From JBMNKL01 sp050261495 (GTDB lineage: Bacteria > Bacillota > Clostridia > Acetivibrionales > DTU013), in NCBI GenBank assembly GCA_050261495.1, contig JBLNDI010000150.1:1-29037 (forward strand): DNA of 29,037 nt. The letters are read 5' to 3'. Below the pieces are notes generated by a model that made no database searches, was not told where the DNA came from, and was given only the letters and a program-made list of their open reading frames with translations. Position 1 is the first letter of the stretch; every line of letters begins with the position of its first letter. The position numbers were made by a program, and so were the translations under genes. This document shows positions 1-8,752 of the stretch, in pieces.

Positions 1-303
1 GTTGTAAACAGGGCGGAAAGCAGCAAGGAAGCAAATGACGTTTTGAACAAACTGGTGCTTGTCGCCGAGAAGTTCCTGGGCATGACGCTGGAACCTGCCG
101 GGTTCATATTAAACGATGATGCGGTAATAAAAGCCGTAAAGCAGCAAAAACCGTTTATATTAAGCTTCCCGAAGAGCAATGCCGCAAAGGGCATTATAGA
201 TATATCGATGAAGCTTGCGAACAGGGATGTAACGGAAGAAACCATACAGAACCAGGGCATCAGGGGATTTTTCAACAAGCTGGTTGAATACCTGAGGGCT
301 TAA
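1..303 (+). CDS. flhG: FlhG/YlxH-type MinD-like ATPase, C-terminal part (5' truncated by window edge)
   Basis: The reading frame is open from base 1 and ends at the TAA at 301-303, giving about 100 C-terminal residues. The stretch resembles the end of MinD/ParA-type ATPases that control flagellar number and placement: a helix ending in a catalytic-domain strand (EPAGFILND), then 'AVKQQKPFILSFPKSNAAKGI', which matches the usual late MinD region where a Pro and a run of small residues precede the last helices. The P-loop and Walker motifs lie upstream and cannot be checked. Its position directly before a PilZ gene and cheB is the standard clostridial flhF-flhG-pilZ-che order, which is the main support for the name. 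FlhG works at the membrane with FlhF to set flagellum assembly sites. Confidence 0.8.
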   Translation, partial: VVNRAESSKEANDVLNKLVLVAEKFLGMTLEPAGFILNDDAVIKAVKQQKPFILSFPKSNAAKGIIDISMKLANRDVTEETIQNQGIRGFFNKLVEYLRA

Positions 304-328
304 AAAATTCAATTATCCAGGTGAACTT

Positions 329-1012
329 ATGGAATTATCAGGACTAAGAACGGGGACAAAGCTTGAAATTGAAATTTTCGACCAATTCGGCGACAAGGCG
401 GAGCCAACGCTTGTAAGCCAGGTTGAGTGGATTGAAGGGGATAATACGGCGGTTATTGCAGCCCCGATTGTGCGCGGAAACGTAATATCCATCCCGGCCG
501 ACACCGTGATTAATGTATATTTTGTCGGAATGGAGCGTGGAACATATAATTTATACAAGTTCAATGCAGAAGTCAGGGGAATGGATATTTCGAACAACCT
601 ATATGTCCTGAGGATTGAAACGAGAAGCATGATAGAGAGGGTCCAGAGACGGCGTTACTTCCGCCTGGATTGTTATGTCGAGGTTCGGTACAAGCTTGTC
701 GAATCCCTGGATGATAATTCGGACTACAAGAAAACGATTGCGAAGAATCTAAGCGGCGGCGGAATATGCATGAAAATCAATGAAAAAATTAAGCCGGGAA
801 GTATTCTTGCATGCGAGATGTCATTCGAAAGCAATAAAGAGGTCCGGTTTTACGGAAAGGTAGTGCGTTTCGAGGAAACCGGCAATGAGTCGAGATACAG
901 GTACGAGGCAGGCGTTGCGTATATAGATATCGATGAAAGGGACAGGGAGGCTATAATACGTTATATTTTCAACGAACAGCGCAAATTGCTTAGCAAAGGG
1001 TTGGTTTACTGA
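329..1012 (+). CDS. PilZ-domain flagellar brake protein (YcgR/MotI-like c-di-GMP effector)
   Basis: This 227-residue protein has an N-terminal YcgR-N/PilZN-like beta domain (about residues 1-100) and a C-terminal PilZ domain (about 105-220). The two c-di-GMP-binding motifs of PilZ are present: the RxxxR type motif within 'QRRRYFRLD' near residue 107, and the (D/N)xSxxG motif 'NLSGGGICM' near residue 145. Proteins of this architecture bind c-di-GMP and slow or disengage the flagellar motor (YcgR in enterics, MotI/DgrA in Bacillus). The ATG at 329 is preceded by CCAGGTGA. Its TGA stop overlaps the ATG of cheB (TGATG), so the two are translationally coupled. The flagellar operon context fits. 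Binding of c-di-GMP is inferred from intact motifs. Confidence 0.88.
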   Translation: MELSGLRTGTKLEIEIFDQFGDKAEPTLVSQVEWIEGDNTAVIAAPIVRGNVISIPADTVINVYFVGMERGTYNLYKFNAEVRGMDISNNLYVLRIETRSMIERVQRRRYFRLDCYVEVRYKLVESLDDNSDYKKTIAKNLSGGGICMKINEKIKPGSILACEMSFESNKEVRFYGKVVRFEETGNESRYRYEAGVAYIDIDERDREAIIRYIFNEQRKLLSKGLVY

Positions 1013-2073
1013 TGATAAAGGTACTTGTTGTTGATGATTCGGCTCTTATGCGAAAGTTAATCAGCGATATGCTTGAGAGCGTGCCGGATATAGAAGTGGC
1101 CGGCACGGCGGGAAACGGGCTGGAAGCGCTGGAAAAAGTCAAGGTTTACAAGCCGGATGTCATTACTCTTGACATTGAAATGCCGGTTATGGATGGAATA
1201 AGCTGCCTGAAGGAGATTCTGAAAATAACGGATGCTCCTGTAATAATGCTCAGCGCGCATACCAAGAGCGGTGAAAAAGCCACGATTCAAGCCCTGGATG
1301 CAGGGGCCGTGGATTTTGTAACAAAGCCGGAAGGTATTTCGGCAGTATTAAGCGAGGAGAAAAAGAAAGAGATAATTGAAAAGATAACAATAGCCGGGAA
1401 TATCAGCAGAAGATACCGTTTCTTCAGGCAAAAGGGTTTGGCGGAACCGGTCAGCCCTATTGAATACAAGGGCGCCGGAAATCATGAGCTAAAGACGCTG
1501 ATCGCGATCGGCACTTCAACGGGCGGACCAAGAGCTTTGCAGGAGATTGTGCCGTATATGCCCGCCAATATTCCGGCAGCATTGCTGATAGTGCAGCATA
1601 TGCCTTCAGGTTTTACAAAATCGCTGGCAGAGAGGCTGAATTCGTTAAGCCACCTTACCGTAAAAGAGGGGGAGGATGGCGAAACCATAAAACCTGGACA
1701 CGCTTACATCGCTCCGGGAGATTTTCATATGGAGGTAATCGGGGAAAAGGGCTGCGAATTGAAAATAAAGCTGACAAAAGACGTTCCCGTCGGGGGGCAC
1801 AGGCCTTCTGTCGATGTGATGATGAATTCGATAGCAAAGACAGGGTTTTCAAGCGTCATCGGCGTAATACTGACCGGTATGGGGAATGACGGGAAAGAAG
1901 GCATAGTGAATTTAAAACGTATGAATAACGGTACTATCATATCCCAGGACGAGCAGACCTGTGTTGTATACGGAATGCCGAAATCAGCCGTGAGTACGGG
2001 AGTTGTGGATGTGGTGGCGCCTTTGCATAAAATAGCCGGTATCATAGTTAAATATATGGGGGTGGACCAATAA
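1012..2073 (+). CDS. cheB: Chemotaxis response regulator protein-glutamate methylesterase CheB
   Basis: CheB removes methyl groups from (and deamidates) chemoreceptor glutamates as part of adaptation. The 353-residue protein has an N-terminal receiver domain (acidic pair D8-D9, phosphoacceptor D54 in 'ITLDIEMP', K105 in 'VTKPEG') and a C-terminal methylesterase domain from about residue 160. The catalytic triad is visible: S169 in 'IGTSTGG', H196 in 'VQHMPSGF' and D293 in 'TGMGNDG'. Length is normal for the family. It overlaps the PilZ gene upstream and cheA downstream by one base each (TGATG, TAATG), so translation is probably coupled. CheA is expected to phosphorylate D54. Confidence 0.97.
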   Translation: MIKVLVVDDSALMRKLISDMLESVPDIEVAGTAGNGLEALEKVKVYKPDVITLDIEMPVMDGISCLKEILKITDAPVIMLSAHTKSGEKATIQALDAGAVDFVTKPEGISAVLSEEKKKEIIEKITIAGNISRRYRFFRQKGLAEPVSPIEYKGAGNHELKTLIAIGTSTGGPRALQEIVPYMPANIPAALLIVQHMPSGFTKSLAERLNSLSHLTVKEGEDGETIKPGHAYIAPGDFHMEVIGEKGCELKIKLTKDVPVGGHRPSVDVMMNSIAKTGFSSVIGVILTGMGNDGKEGIVNLKRMNNGTIISQDEQTCVVYGMPKSAVSTGVVDVVAPLHKIAGIIVKYMGVDQ

Positions 2074-4133
2074 TGGACATGAACCAATACTTGGAAATAT
2101 TTATCGAGGAGACCAGGGAGCACCTGCAGGTACTAAATCAAAGCCTGCTGCAGCTTGAAAAAAATCCCGGGGATAAATTAATGCTGAACGAGATTTTCAG
2201 GGTGGCTCACACCTTAAAGGGCATGTCGGGAACGATGGGCTTCAGCAGGATGGCCAGGCTGACACATGATATGGAAGATGTCCTGTCTGCGCTCAGAAAT
2301 GATGAAATACAAGTAACATCCGGCCTGGTGGATTTACTGTTCAGATGCCTCGACGCGCTGGAAAGCTACCTGGCCAGGATAATTGAGACAAGTACGGAAG
2401 GTAATGAAGATAATAATAATATCATAAAAGAGCTTTCGGCAGTTATAAAAGAATGGAAAAGCAAAGACATGCCCGTTGCTGCTTCAAAAGCGCTTCATTT
2501 CCCGCAGGACGGGCAGGAGCCGGAAACCGGCGCTACCGATATAGAGCTGAACGAGTATGACATAAATGTTATAAACAGGGCTGCCGAACTGGGCAACAAT
2601 ACATACCAGATAACCGTGATGCTTAATAAAGGCTGCGTGTTAAAGTCCGCAAGAGCGTTTATTGTTTTCAAAACGCTCGAGAAATACGCGGAAATAATCA
2701 AATCCGTACCGGCTGTCCAGGATATTGAAGACGAGAAGTTTGATTTTGAATTTACCGTAATTGCCGTCTCAAAAGAGAATGAGTCGGTTTTTGTGAAAGA
2801 GCTTAATTCAATTGCTGAAATCGAAAATGTCATTGTAAAGCTAATAAAATCCAAAAAGGAAACATCACAGGAAATCGGCGGCGAGTCGCCGGCGATACCG
2901 TTCCCGGCAGGTACGGCCGACGGCAAGCCAAGTCCCGACGCCGAGCAGGCGAAGAATGATTTGCCGGGGAAAAAAGCCAAGACCGGGAAAACAGTAAGGG
3001 TTGATATCGAAAGGCTTGACGTGCTTTTGAACCTGGTTAGTGAGCTCATCATACAAAAAACAAGGCTGGAAGGGCTCGAAGGTATAGAAAGGACCCAATC
3101 GTTTGTTGAAACGCTTGAATATCTCGAAAGGATCACCACAAACCTTCACGACGCGGTCATGAAAGTCAGGATGGTGCCGGTTGAAACCGTTTTTAACCGT
3201 TTTCCGAGGATGATAAGGGATATATCCAGGGATCTGGGCAAGGAAGTTGAGCTTTTCATGTCAGGTGAAGAAACAGAACTGGACAGAACCGTCATAGATG
3301 AAATAGGAGAACCCCTTATCCATCTGCTCAGGAATTCCTGCGATCATGGCATTGAACCGGCTGAAAAAAGGAGGAGTCTCGGCAAGCCTGAAGTGGGCAG
3401 AATAGAGTTGAAAGCTTACCAGGACGGAAATAACGTAGTTATTGAAGTCAGCGACGACGGACAGGGCATCAACGTTGAAAAAATCAAGAAAAAAGCGGTG
3501 GAACGCGGTTTAGTAAGCAAAGATGCGGCTGATAGCCTGACGAAAGAAGATTTGATTGACTTCCTGTTCAGACCGAATTTCAGCACGGCTGAATCCGTAA
3601 CCGGTATTTCCGGAAGAGGTGTCGGCCTTGATGTCGTGAAAAACAGGATCGAAATGCTTGGAGGCAGCGTCGAGGTTGAAACCGAGAGCGGAAAAGGAAG
3701 CAGGTTCATTATAAGGCTGCCGCTTACGCTGGCTATCATCCAGGCGCTGCTGGTAATGGTCGGAGAAGAAAAATATGCCATACAATTAAGTTCTATTCAG
3801 AGAATAATCAAGGTTAAAGCCGAAGAAGTCAAACTGGTTCAAAACCAGGAAGTTATAATGTACAGAGACGTAATAGTTCCCATATTAAGGCTTGACAAGG
3901 TCCTGGATGTTCAGAAGGACGAAGCGGAAGAACCTAATAATTTAACAGTAGTAATCGTAAAAAGGGGCGAGAGGCTGACCGGACTTGTTGTGGACAAAAT
4001 TCTCGGACAGCAGGAAATCGTGCAAAAGTCGCTTGGCAAGTACCTGGCAGGCATCAAGATAATTACAAGCGCTACCATACTCGGCGACGGAAATGTGGCA
4101 TTGATACTGGATGTAAACGATCTTGCAAGTTAA
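2073..4133 (+). CDS. cheA: Chemotaxis histidine kinase CheA
   Basis: This 686-residue kinase has the five-domain CheA layout. P1 (HPt) carries the phosphorylated His46 in 'VAHTLKGM'. P2, a CheY/CheB docking domain, lies at about 170-265 and is followed by a Pro/Lys-rich linker. P3 is the dimerisation helix pair starting near 'VRVDIERLDVLLN'. P4 is the HATPase domain with the N box 'LLRNSCDHGIEP', the G1 box 'DDGQGI' and the G2 box 'GRGVGLDVV'. P5 is a CheW-like C-terminal domain. It autophosphorylates in response to receptors and passes phosphate to CheY and CheB. It starts one base inside the cheB stop. Nothing looks degraded. Confidence 0.98.
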   Translation: MDMNQYLEIFIEETREHLQVLNQSLLQLEKNPGDKLMLNEIFRVAHTLKGMSGTMGFSRMARLTHDMEDVLSALRNDEIQVTSGLVDLLFRCLDALESYLARIIETSTEGNEDNNNIIKELSAVIKEWKSKDMPVAASKALHFPQDGQEPETGATDIELNEYDINVINRAAELGNNTYQITVMLNKGCVLKSARAFIVFKTLEKYAEIIKSVPAVQDIEDEKFDFEFTVIAVSKENESVFVKELNSIAEIENVIVKLIKSKKETSQEIGGESPAIPFPAGTADGKPSPDAEQAKNDLPGKKAKTGKTVRVDIERLDVLLNLVSELIIQKTRLEGLEGIERTQSFVETLEYLERITTNLHDAVMKVRMVPVETVFNRFPRMIRDISRDLGKEVELFMSGEETELDRTVIDEIGEPLIHLLRNSCDHGIEPAEKRRSLGKPEVGRIELKAYQDGNNVVIEVSDDGQGINVEKIKKKAVERGLVSKDAADSLTKEDLIDFLFRPNFSTAESVTGISGRGVGLDVVKNRIEMLGGSVEVETESGKGSRFIIRLPLTLAIIQALLVMVGEEKYAIQLSSIQRIIKVKAEEVKLVQNQEVIMYRDVIVPILRLDKVLDVQKDEAEEPNNLTVVIVKRGERLTGLVVDKILGQQEIVQKSLGKYLAGIKIITSATILGDGNVALILDVNDLAS

Positions 4134-4174
4134 GACGGGACGCAATGAAACAATAAATTAAACGGGGGTCGATC

Positions 4175-4633
4175 ATGATGGCGATTCAGAAAAACGTTGA
4201 TACAAAAAGGTTCCTGGTCTTTAAAATCGACAATGAAGAATACGGGATAGATATACATAGTATTACGACCATTATTGAAAAGGACATGGATATAGCCAGG
4301 GTACCTAAGCTGCCTGCTTTTATAAAGGGCATCATCAACCTGAGAGGAGAGATCATACCTGTAATAAGTCTCCGGATCAGGTTCGGGCTGTCTCCCGATG
4401 TCTTTAACCAGGACACCAGGATTATTATAGTAAAGTTCAACGATATATCGGTAGGCCTGATAGTAGATTCTGTCTCAGAGGTTGTTGAACTGGGGGATGA
4501 AGCTATTGAAAGCATGACCAATATTGCCGGCGGGCTGTCGAAGGATTTTGTCACCGGTGTCGGCAAAGCTAACGGCAGAATGGTTACTTTGCTTAACGTG
4601 GAAAAGCTGGTTTTATTCACTGAAAATGACTGA
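4175..4633 (+). CDS. cheW: Chemotaxis coupling protein CheW
   Basis: This 152-residue single-domain CheW protein links chemoreceptors to CheA in the signalling array. The sequence shows the typical SH3-like CheW fold signatures: 'FKIDNEEYGIDI' at the start, 'LPAFIKGIINLRGEIIPVI' in the middle, and 'GLIVDSVSEVV' later. The start at 4175 follows AACGGGGG; the second ATG at 4178 is also possible. It lies 41 bases after cheA and 38 bases before the cheC start chosen here. Six of its seven Arg codons are AGG/AGA, the backbone pattern used here to contrast with the island at 10064-18680. Confidence 0.96.
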   Translation: MMAIQKNVDTKRFLVFKIDNEEYGIDIHSITTIIEKDMDIARVPKLPAFIKGIINLRGEIIPVISLRIRFGLSPDVFNQDTRIIIVKFNDISVGLIVDSVSEVVELGDEAIESMTNIAGGLSKDFVTGVGKANGRMVTLLNVEKLVLFTEND

Positions 4634-4671
4634 CGTGCAAAATCAGTTTGTGTTGTGCGGGAGAGCATGCC

Positions 4672-5292
4672 ATGATAACGGGTATTGATGATTTGGACAA
4701 TTTGCAGTTGGATGTGTTGAGGGAAGTCGGCAATATCGGGTCGGGAAATGCCGTCACTGCCCTTGCCAAGCTATTGAACAGGAAGATCAACATGGAAGTT
4801 CCCAGGACAAGGGTCCTTGAGTTCAAGGAAATCAGCGACACCCTTGGAGGAGCGGAGCTTCCCGTGGTTGGAATAATGCTGAAGGTAAGCGGCGACCTTA
4901 CCGGCAATATAATGTTCATACTTAAAAAGGAAGCGGCTTCAATGCTGGTAAGCATGCTAATGGGAGAACAGCCGGATGAAACGAGGGAATTCTCGGAAAT
5001 TGATATTTCCGCCTTGAAGGAAATTGGCAATATTCTTGCCGGATCCTACCTTTCCGCATTATCGACCTTGACAAACCTGAAAATAATGCCATCGGTTCCG
5101 GAGCTGGCAATCGATATGGCAGGAGCGATAATAAGCGTACCCGCCATAGAGTTCGGCAAGGTTGGTGATACGGTATTGTATATTGAGACGGAATTTTCAG
5201 ACGGCAACAACAGGGTGGTAGGTGATTTTTACCTGGTACCTGATTACGATACTTATGATGTGTTATTGAAAGCTTTAGGAGTCATTGGATGA
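4672..5292 (+). CDS. cheC: CheY-P phosphatase CheC
   Basis: CheC dephosphorylates CheY-P and also binds CheD to tune receptor deamidation. The 206-residue form starts at the ATG at 4672, which has a good GGGAGAG site 8 bases upstream. An upstream in-frame TTG at 4648 would add eight residues but has no ribosome site. Both phosphatase half-sites are present: E18 and N21 in 'LREVGNIGSGNA', and the matching pair in 'LKEIGNILAG', so both active centres look intact (unlike CheX/FliY variants with one). The last codon region overlaps cheD by four bases (ATGA). Confidence 0.95.
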   Translation: MITGIDDLDNLQLDVLREVGNIGSGNAVTALAKLLNRKINMEVPRTRVLEFKEISDTLGGAELPVVGIMLKVSGDLTGNIMFILKKEAASMLVSMLMGEQPDETREFSEIDISALKEIGNILAGSYLSALSTLTNLKIMPSVPELAIDMAGAIISVPAIEFGKVGDTVLYIETEFSDGNNRVVGDFYLVPDYDTYDVLLKALGVIG

Positions 5293-5774
5293 TTAACATA
5301 ATTAAGGTCGGTATGGCTGATTTACAGGTGGGCAGGCACCCATGCATACTAACAACGCTTGGACTTGGTTCTTGTGTAGGAATCGCACTTTATGATCCAA
5401 CAAAGAAAATTGTGGGACTGGCGCATGTCATGCTGCCGTCAAGCACACAAGCACGCAATAAAACCAACCTTGCGAAGTTTGCTGACACTGCCGTTGCCAA
5501 GCTGGTAAATGACATGGTCGATATTGGAGCTACGAGGTCAGGCATCGTGGCAAAACTTGCAGGCGGAGCGCAGATGTTTGCTTTCAACGATACGCCGGAA
5601 ATGCTGCGCATTGGTTTGAGAAACGTCATGTCAGCCAAGGAAGTGCTGAACATGCTTAATATACCGCTAATTGCGGAAGATACTGGAGGAGATTACGGAA
5701 GAACCATCGAGCTTAACTCGGAAAACGGAAAGCTTTTGATCAAAACCATAGGACACGGGATAAAGGAGATCTGA
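5289..5774 (+). CDS. cheD: Chemoreceptor glutamine deamidase CheD
   Basis: CheD deamidates specific glutamines in chemoreceptors and is a partner of CheC. The 161-residue protein has the catalytic Cys29 in 'GLGSCVGIALYD' and His46 in 'LAHVMLP', the positions expected for the Cys-His-Thr triad of the family; a later 'KLAGGAQMF' matches the conserved core. The ATG at 5289 overlaps the cheC TGA, the usual coupled cheC-cheD arrangement. Confidence 0.96.
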   Translation: MINIIKVGMADLQVGRHPCILTTLGLGSCVGIALYDPTKKIVGLAHVMLPSSTQARNKTNLAKFADTAVAKLVNDMVDIGATRSGIVAKLAGGAQMFAFNDTPEMLRIGLRNVMSAKEVLNMLNIPLIAEDTGGDYGRTIELNSENGKLLIKTIGHGIKEI

Positions 5775-5777
5775 TAC

Positions 5778-6200
5778 ATGGAACGCATCATGAGACTGCC
5801 CCTTCTGTTGAGCTTTCTCGCGGCTGTCATAACAGGAGCCGCAAGCCATGCCGCAGGTGTTGGCAACCAGAGGACTTATCTGCGGATGGCAGTGATGATG
5901 TTGGTATTTTATCTCCTTGGCGCATTTATAAGGAATACGGTGTTATCGCTGAAAAAAGAAGTACAATTCAGGATGAAAGAACAGAAAAAGCAGGAGGAGC
6001 AAAATCAAAAAGATCACAAGGAAGAGATAAAGGCTCACGAATACGCCGCTAAACCACACCAGGGAAATGACGCTGAAAGCCTGGAAGCGGCCCAGCTGAT
6101 AGATTTATTCAACGCAAAACGGCATGCGGCGCCGGCGGATTCGGATGACTTTGAGCCTCTGGCATTAAGCAAGGCGATAAGAACAAAAGTAAAAGAGTAG
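5778..6200 (+). CDS. Small membrane protein of the flagellar operon (unknown function)
   Basis: This 140-residue protein is not a family I can name. Two hydrophobic segments are visible, at about residues 6-26 (after 'MERIMRLP') and about 36-53 ('RMAVMMLVFYLLGAF'). They are followed by a highly charged Lys/Glu/Gln-rich stretch (about 59-90) likely to be helical, then a less charged tail. It would therefore sit in the membrane with a cytoplasmic charged tail. AAGGAG at 5763-5768 gives a clean start at 5778, only 3 bases after cheD, and sigD follows 21 bases later. Genes of this sort between cheD and sigD are common in clostridial flagellar operons, so a motility-related role is likely by context only. 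Confidence 0.75.
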   Translation: MERIMRLPLLLSFLAAVITGAASHAAGVGNQRTYLRMAVMMLVFYLLGAFIRNTVLSLKKEVQFRMKEQKKQEEQNQKDHKEEIKAHEYAAKPHQGNDAESLEAAQLIDLFNAKRHAAPADSDDFEPLALSKAIRTKVKE

Positions 6201-6221
6201 GGCAAATAACGGAGGAAGCAG

Positions 6222-6989
6222 ATGCAAGAAAACGTCAACAGGCGAAAGGAGCTTTGGAAGCAATATCAAAAAACCGGAGATCCTGCTATCCGGGAAGCTT
6301 TGATACTGGAGTATTCGCATCTGATCAAGTATATAGCAGGCAGGCTGAACATTTATTTCGGCTCAAACGTGGAATACGATGACCTTGTTAGTTTTGGCGT
6401 TTTCGGCCTGATTGACGCTATTGACAAGTTTGATCCGGACAAGGGAGTCAAGTTTGAGACTTATGCGTCGCTGAGGATAAGGGGCGCTATTATTGACAGC
6501 ATCAGGGAAATGGACTGGGTACCCAGGTCCGTTAGGCAGAAAAACAAGGAATTGGAAAAGGCTTATTGGGATGTGGAGAATGAACTTGGTCATTCCGCCA
6601 CGGACAAGGATATTGCTGATAAGCTTAATATTTCACTGGATGAGTTTTACAAGCTTCTGAACGAAGTAAATATGACGTCGATGGTTTCGCTTGAGGAATT
6701 TATTGAGCAGAATTATGAAGTCGACCTGGATATGTCGGCCGCTAACAAGTACAAGCCTGAACGCGAGGCGGAACTAAACGAACTGAAGGATATACTTGGC
6801 AAATCGATTGAAAAGCTCCCGGAAAAAGAAAAAATGGTCATAACGCTCTATTATTTCGAAGAATTGACTTTGAAAGAAATAAGTGCGATAATGAAAGTGT
6901 CAGAATCCAGAATTTCGCAGCTGCATACAAAAGCGATCATGCGATTGCGCGGAAAGCTTGCCCGACAAAAATCTTTGCTTGATGATTGA
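6222..6989 (+). CDS. sigD: RNA polymerase sigma-28 factor for flagellar operons (SigD/FliA/WhiG family)
   Basis: This 255-residue sigma-70-family protein directs RNA polymerase to late flagellar, motility and chemotaxis promoters. Region 2 contains 'YDDLVSFGVFGLIDAIDKFD' and 'FETYASLRIRGAIIDSIRE', followed by 'DWVPRSVRQ', a hallmark of the FliA/SigD group. Region 3 is at about 115-150, and region 4 contains the helix-turn-helix 'LTLKEISAIMKVSESRISQL'. GGAGG precedes the ATG closely. Its end-of-operon position downstream of che genes matches Bacillus and clostridia. Its activity would be held by an anti-sigma factor FlgM, not in this window. Confidence 0.96.
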   Translation: MQENVNRRKELWKQYQKTGDPAIREALILEYSHLIKYIAGRLNIYFGSNVEYDDLVSFGVFGLIDAIDKFDPDKGVKFETYASLRIRGAIIDSIREMDWVPRSVRQKNKELEKAYWDVENELGHSATDKDIADKLNISLDEFYKLLNEVNMTSMVSLEEFIEQNYEVDLDMSAANKYKPEREAELNELKDILGKSIEKLPEKEKMVITLYYFEELTLKEISAIMKVSESRISQLHTKAIMRLRGKLARQKSLLDD

Positions 6990-7002
6990 TTTTAATTAGG
7001 AG

Positions 7003-7028
7003 TAAAAAACAGTAGCAAAAGCCGATAC
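7003..7028 (+). promoter_or_regulatory. Sigma-28 (SigD)-type promoter candidate
   Basis: TAAA at 7003-7006 and GCCGATAC at 7021-7028, separated by 14 bases, match the sigma-28 consensus (TAAA, about 13-15 bases, GCCGATAT/A) almost perfectly. It sits in the 54-base gap after sigD, so SigD could drive the genes downstream. Transcription would start near 7034-7036, at or past the GGAGG (7030-7034) used for the next gene, so a transcript from here would lack most of that ribosome site. Confidence 0.6.
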
Positions 7029-7043
7029 TGGAGGTTGCGGACG

Positions 7044-8666
7044 ATGGCTAGCAGAGAAGACGGCCTCAATGTTAATGATGGTTTTTATCAAATATTGTAC
7101 CTAAACGACGGCGTCTATCTTTCGGTGTATCCACCCGAGGGAATCGGCAAACGCGTGGATTTGCAAACCGTATTGGATCGCCTTGAGCGCAAAAAGGTAA
7201 AAAATTATGATAAAGATATCGTAAATATTGTAGTCAAAAAAGCTGATAAGGTGCCTGTTAAAATAGCCGGGCGCCAGGAGGAGGAAAGCCTGAACGCCAC
7301 GGCGAATTTATCGGTAACCCCGGACAAAATGAAGGCATATATCTCATTTATTCCCCCTGAAAACGGCAGGATGATGACAAAGGAAGAAATTCTCGATTTC
7401 CTTAATGAGAACGGAATTATTTATGGAATTAATAAAACCAATCTTGATACAGTAGTCCAGTATCCGATATATAACGAAACAATCGTGATCGCAGAAGGAA
7501 CGCCTCCTGTGCCGGGACAAAACGGCAAGCTGGAGTTTCATTTTGACACCCACAGGGAGACGAAGCCGACAATTCTTGAAGATGGAAGGGTTGACTTCAG
7601 GGAACTCAACCTTATACAAAACGCTGTAAAAGGGCAGGTTTTATGCACGCTCATTCCTCCTTCTCCAGGAACGCCCGGAAAAACGGTTTATGGAACGGAC
7701 ATCCCGGCAGTGGACGGAAAGCCTGTTGCGCTTCCAAAAGGACGTAATGTAAGTGTTTCGGAAGACGGTATGCAACTGGTTTCCAATATAGACGGGCAAA
7801 TTTTATATATTGACGGGAAGGTAAGCGTTTTCTCAACACATGAAGTCCAGGCGGATGTTGACAACTCCACCGGGAACATAAATTTTGTAGGAAACGTGCA
7901 TATCAGGGGAAACGTACTCTCCGGTTTTATAGTGGAAGCCGGCGGGAATGTAGAAGTTATGGGCGTAGTAGAGGGCGCCATCATAAAAGCCGGAGGAGAT
8001 ATAATCCTGCGAAGAGGCATGCAGGGCATGGGTAAAGGCATACTTGTGAGCGGCGGGGACATAGTTGCCAGGTATATTGAAAACAGCAATGTACAGGCAA
8101 AGAATAATATAAAAGCCGAGGCCATAATGCACAGCAACATAAAGTGCGGAAACAAGCTTGAATTGTCCGGAAAAAAAGGACTATTGGTCGGCGGCAGCTG
8201 CAAGGTCGGTAAAGAAATCATTGCCAAGGTGATAGGTTCACATCTTGCTACGTCCACCGACATCGAGGTGGGAGTGGATCCCACGATAAGGGAACGTTAC
8301 AAGGCTTTGAAAGATGAACTCGCATCTTCGGAAAACGATTACAGGAAAGCGGATCAAGCCGTGGTGATTCTCAAAAAGCTTGAGATGACGGGAACGCTGA
8401 CACCCGAGAAGCAGGAGCTTCTGTCCAAGAGCGTCAGGACCAAGGCTTTCCTGATGAACCGCATAACGGAAATAAAAGAAGAGCTTATTCAAATTGAAGG
8501 CAGGTTGCAGCAAGAAGCTTATGGGAAGATCAGGTGCTACAATGTTATTTACCCGGGAACGAAAGTATCTATCGGGTCCTGCATGATGTATGTGAAAGAA
8601 AACCTGCATTATTGCACACTGTACAGGGACGGCGCAGATATCAGGGTAGGACCGATAGACAAGTAG
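7044..8666 (+). CDS. FapA/DUF342 family beta-helix protein
   Basis: This 540-residue DUF342 (FapA family) protein is cytoplasmic by sequence, with no signal or membrane segment. The N-terminal third is a mixed domain. The middle (about 160-400) has the repetitive beta-helix pattern with Gly-rich turns ('GNVHIRGNVLSGFIVEAGG', 'VEGAIIKAGGDIILRRG') typical of DUF342. A helical, probably coiled-coil stretch (about 415-490) precedes a short C-terminal beta part. In other bacteria FapA-like proteins influence polar or membrane processes; here the function is unknown. I choose the ATG at 7044 (GGAGG at 7030-7034) over the TTG at 7035, which overlaps that site. A sigma-28-like promoter lies just upstream, suggesting expression with motility genes. 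Confidence 0.85.
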   Translation: MASREDGLNVNDGFYQILYLNDGVYLSVYPPEGIGKRVDLQTVLDRLERKKVKNYDKDIVNIVVKKADKVPVKIAGRQEEESLNATANLSVTPDKMKAYISFIPPENGRMMTKEEILDFLNENGIIYGINKTNLDTVVQYPIYNETIVIAEGTPPVPGQNGKLEFHFDTHRETKPTILEDGRVDFRELNLIQNAVKGQVLCTLIPPSPGTPGKTVYGTDIPAVDGKPVALPKGRNVSVSEDGMQLVSNIDGQILYIDGKVSVFSTHEVQADVDNSTGNINFVGNVHIRGNVLSGFIVEAGGNVEVMGVVEGAIIKAGGDIILRRGMQGMGKGILVSGGDIVARYIENSNVQAKNNIKAEAIMHSNIKCGNKLELSGKKGLLVGGSCKVGKEIIAKVIGSHLATSTDIEVGVDPTIRERYKALKDELASSENDYRKADQAVVILKKLEMTGTLTPEKQELLSKSVRTKAFLMNRITEIKEELIQIEGRLQQEAYGKIRCYNVIYPGTKVSIGSCMMYVKENLHYCTLYRDGADIRVGPIDK

Positions 8667-8706
8667 GATGTGGTTCGCGGCAATAATACCGTGGAGGCGG
8701 TGGGTT

Positions 8707-8734
8707 GTCATATGGCTGATTCGTCATATGGCTG
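8707..8734 (+). repeat. Short direct repeat, 12 bases twice
   Basis: GTCATATGGCTG occurs at 8707-8718 and 8723-8734 with 4 bases between, in the 86-base gap between the DUF342 gene and the next small gene. It looks like a local tandem duplication of about 16 bases. No function is evident. Confidence 0.7.
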
Positions 8735-8752
8735 TTTAAAGGAAGTGATAGC

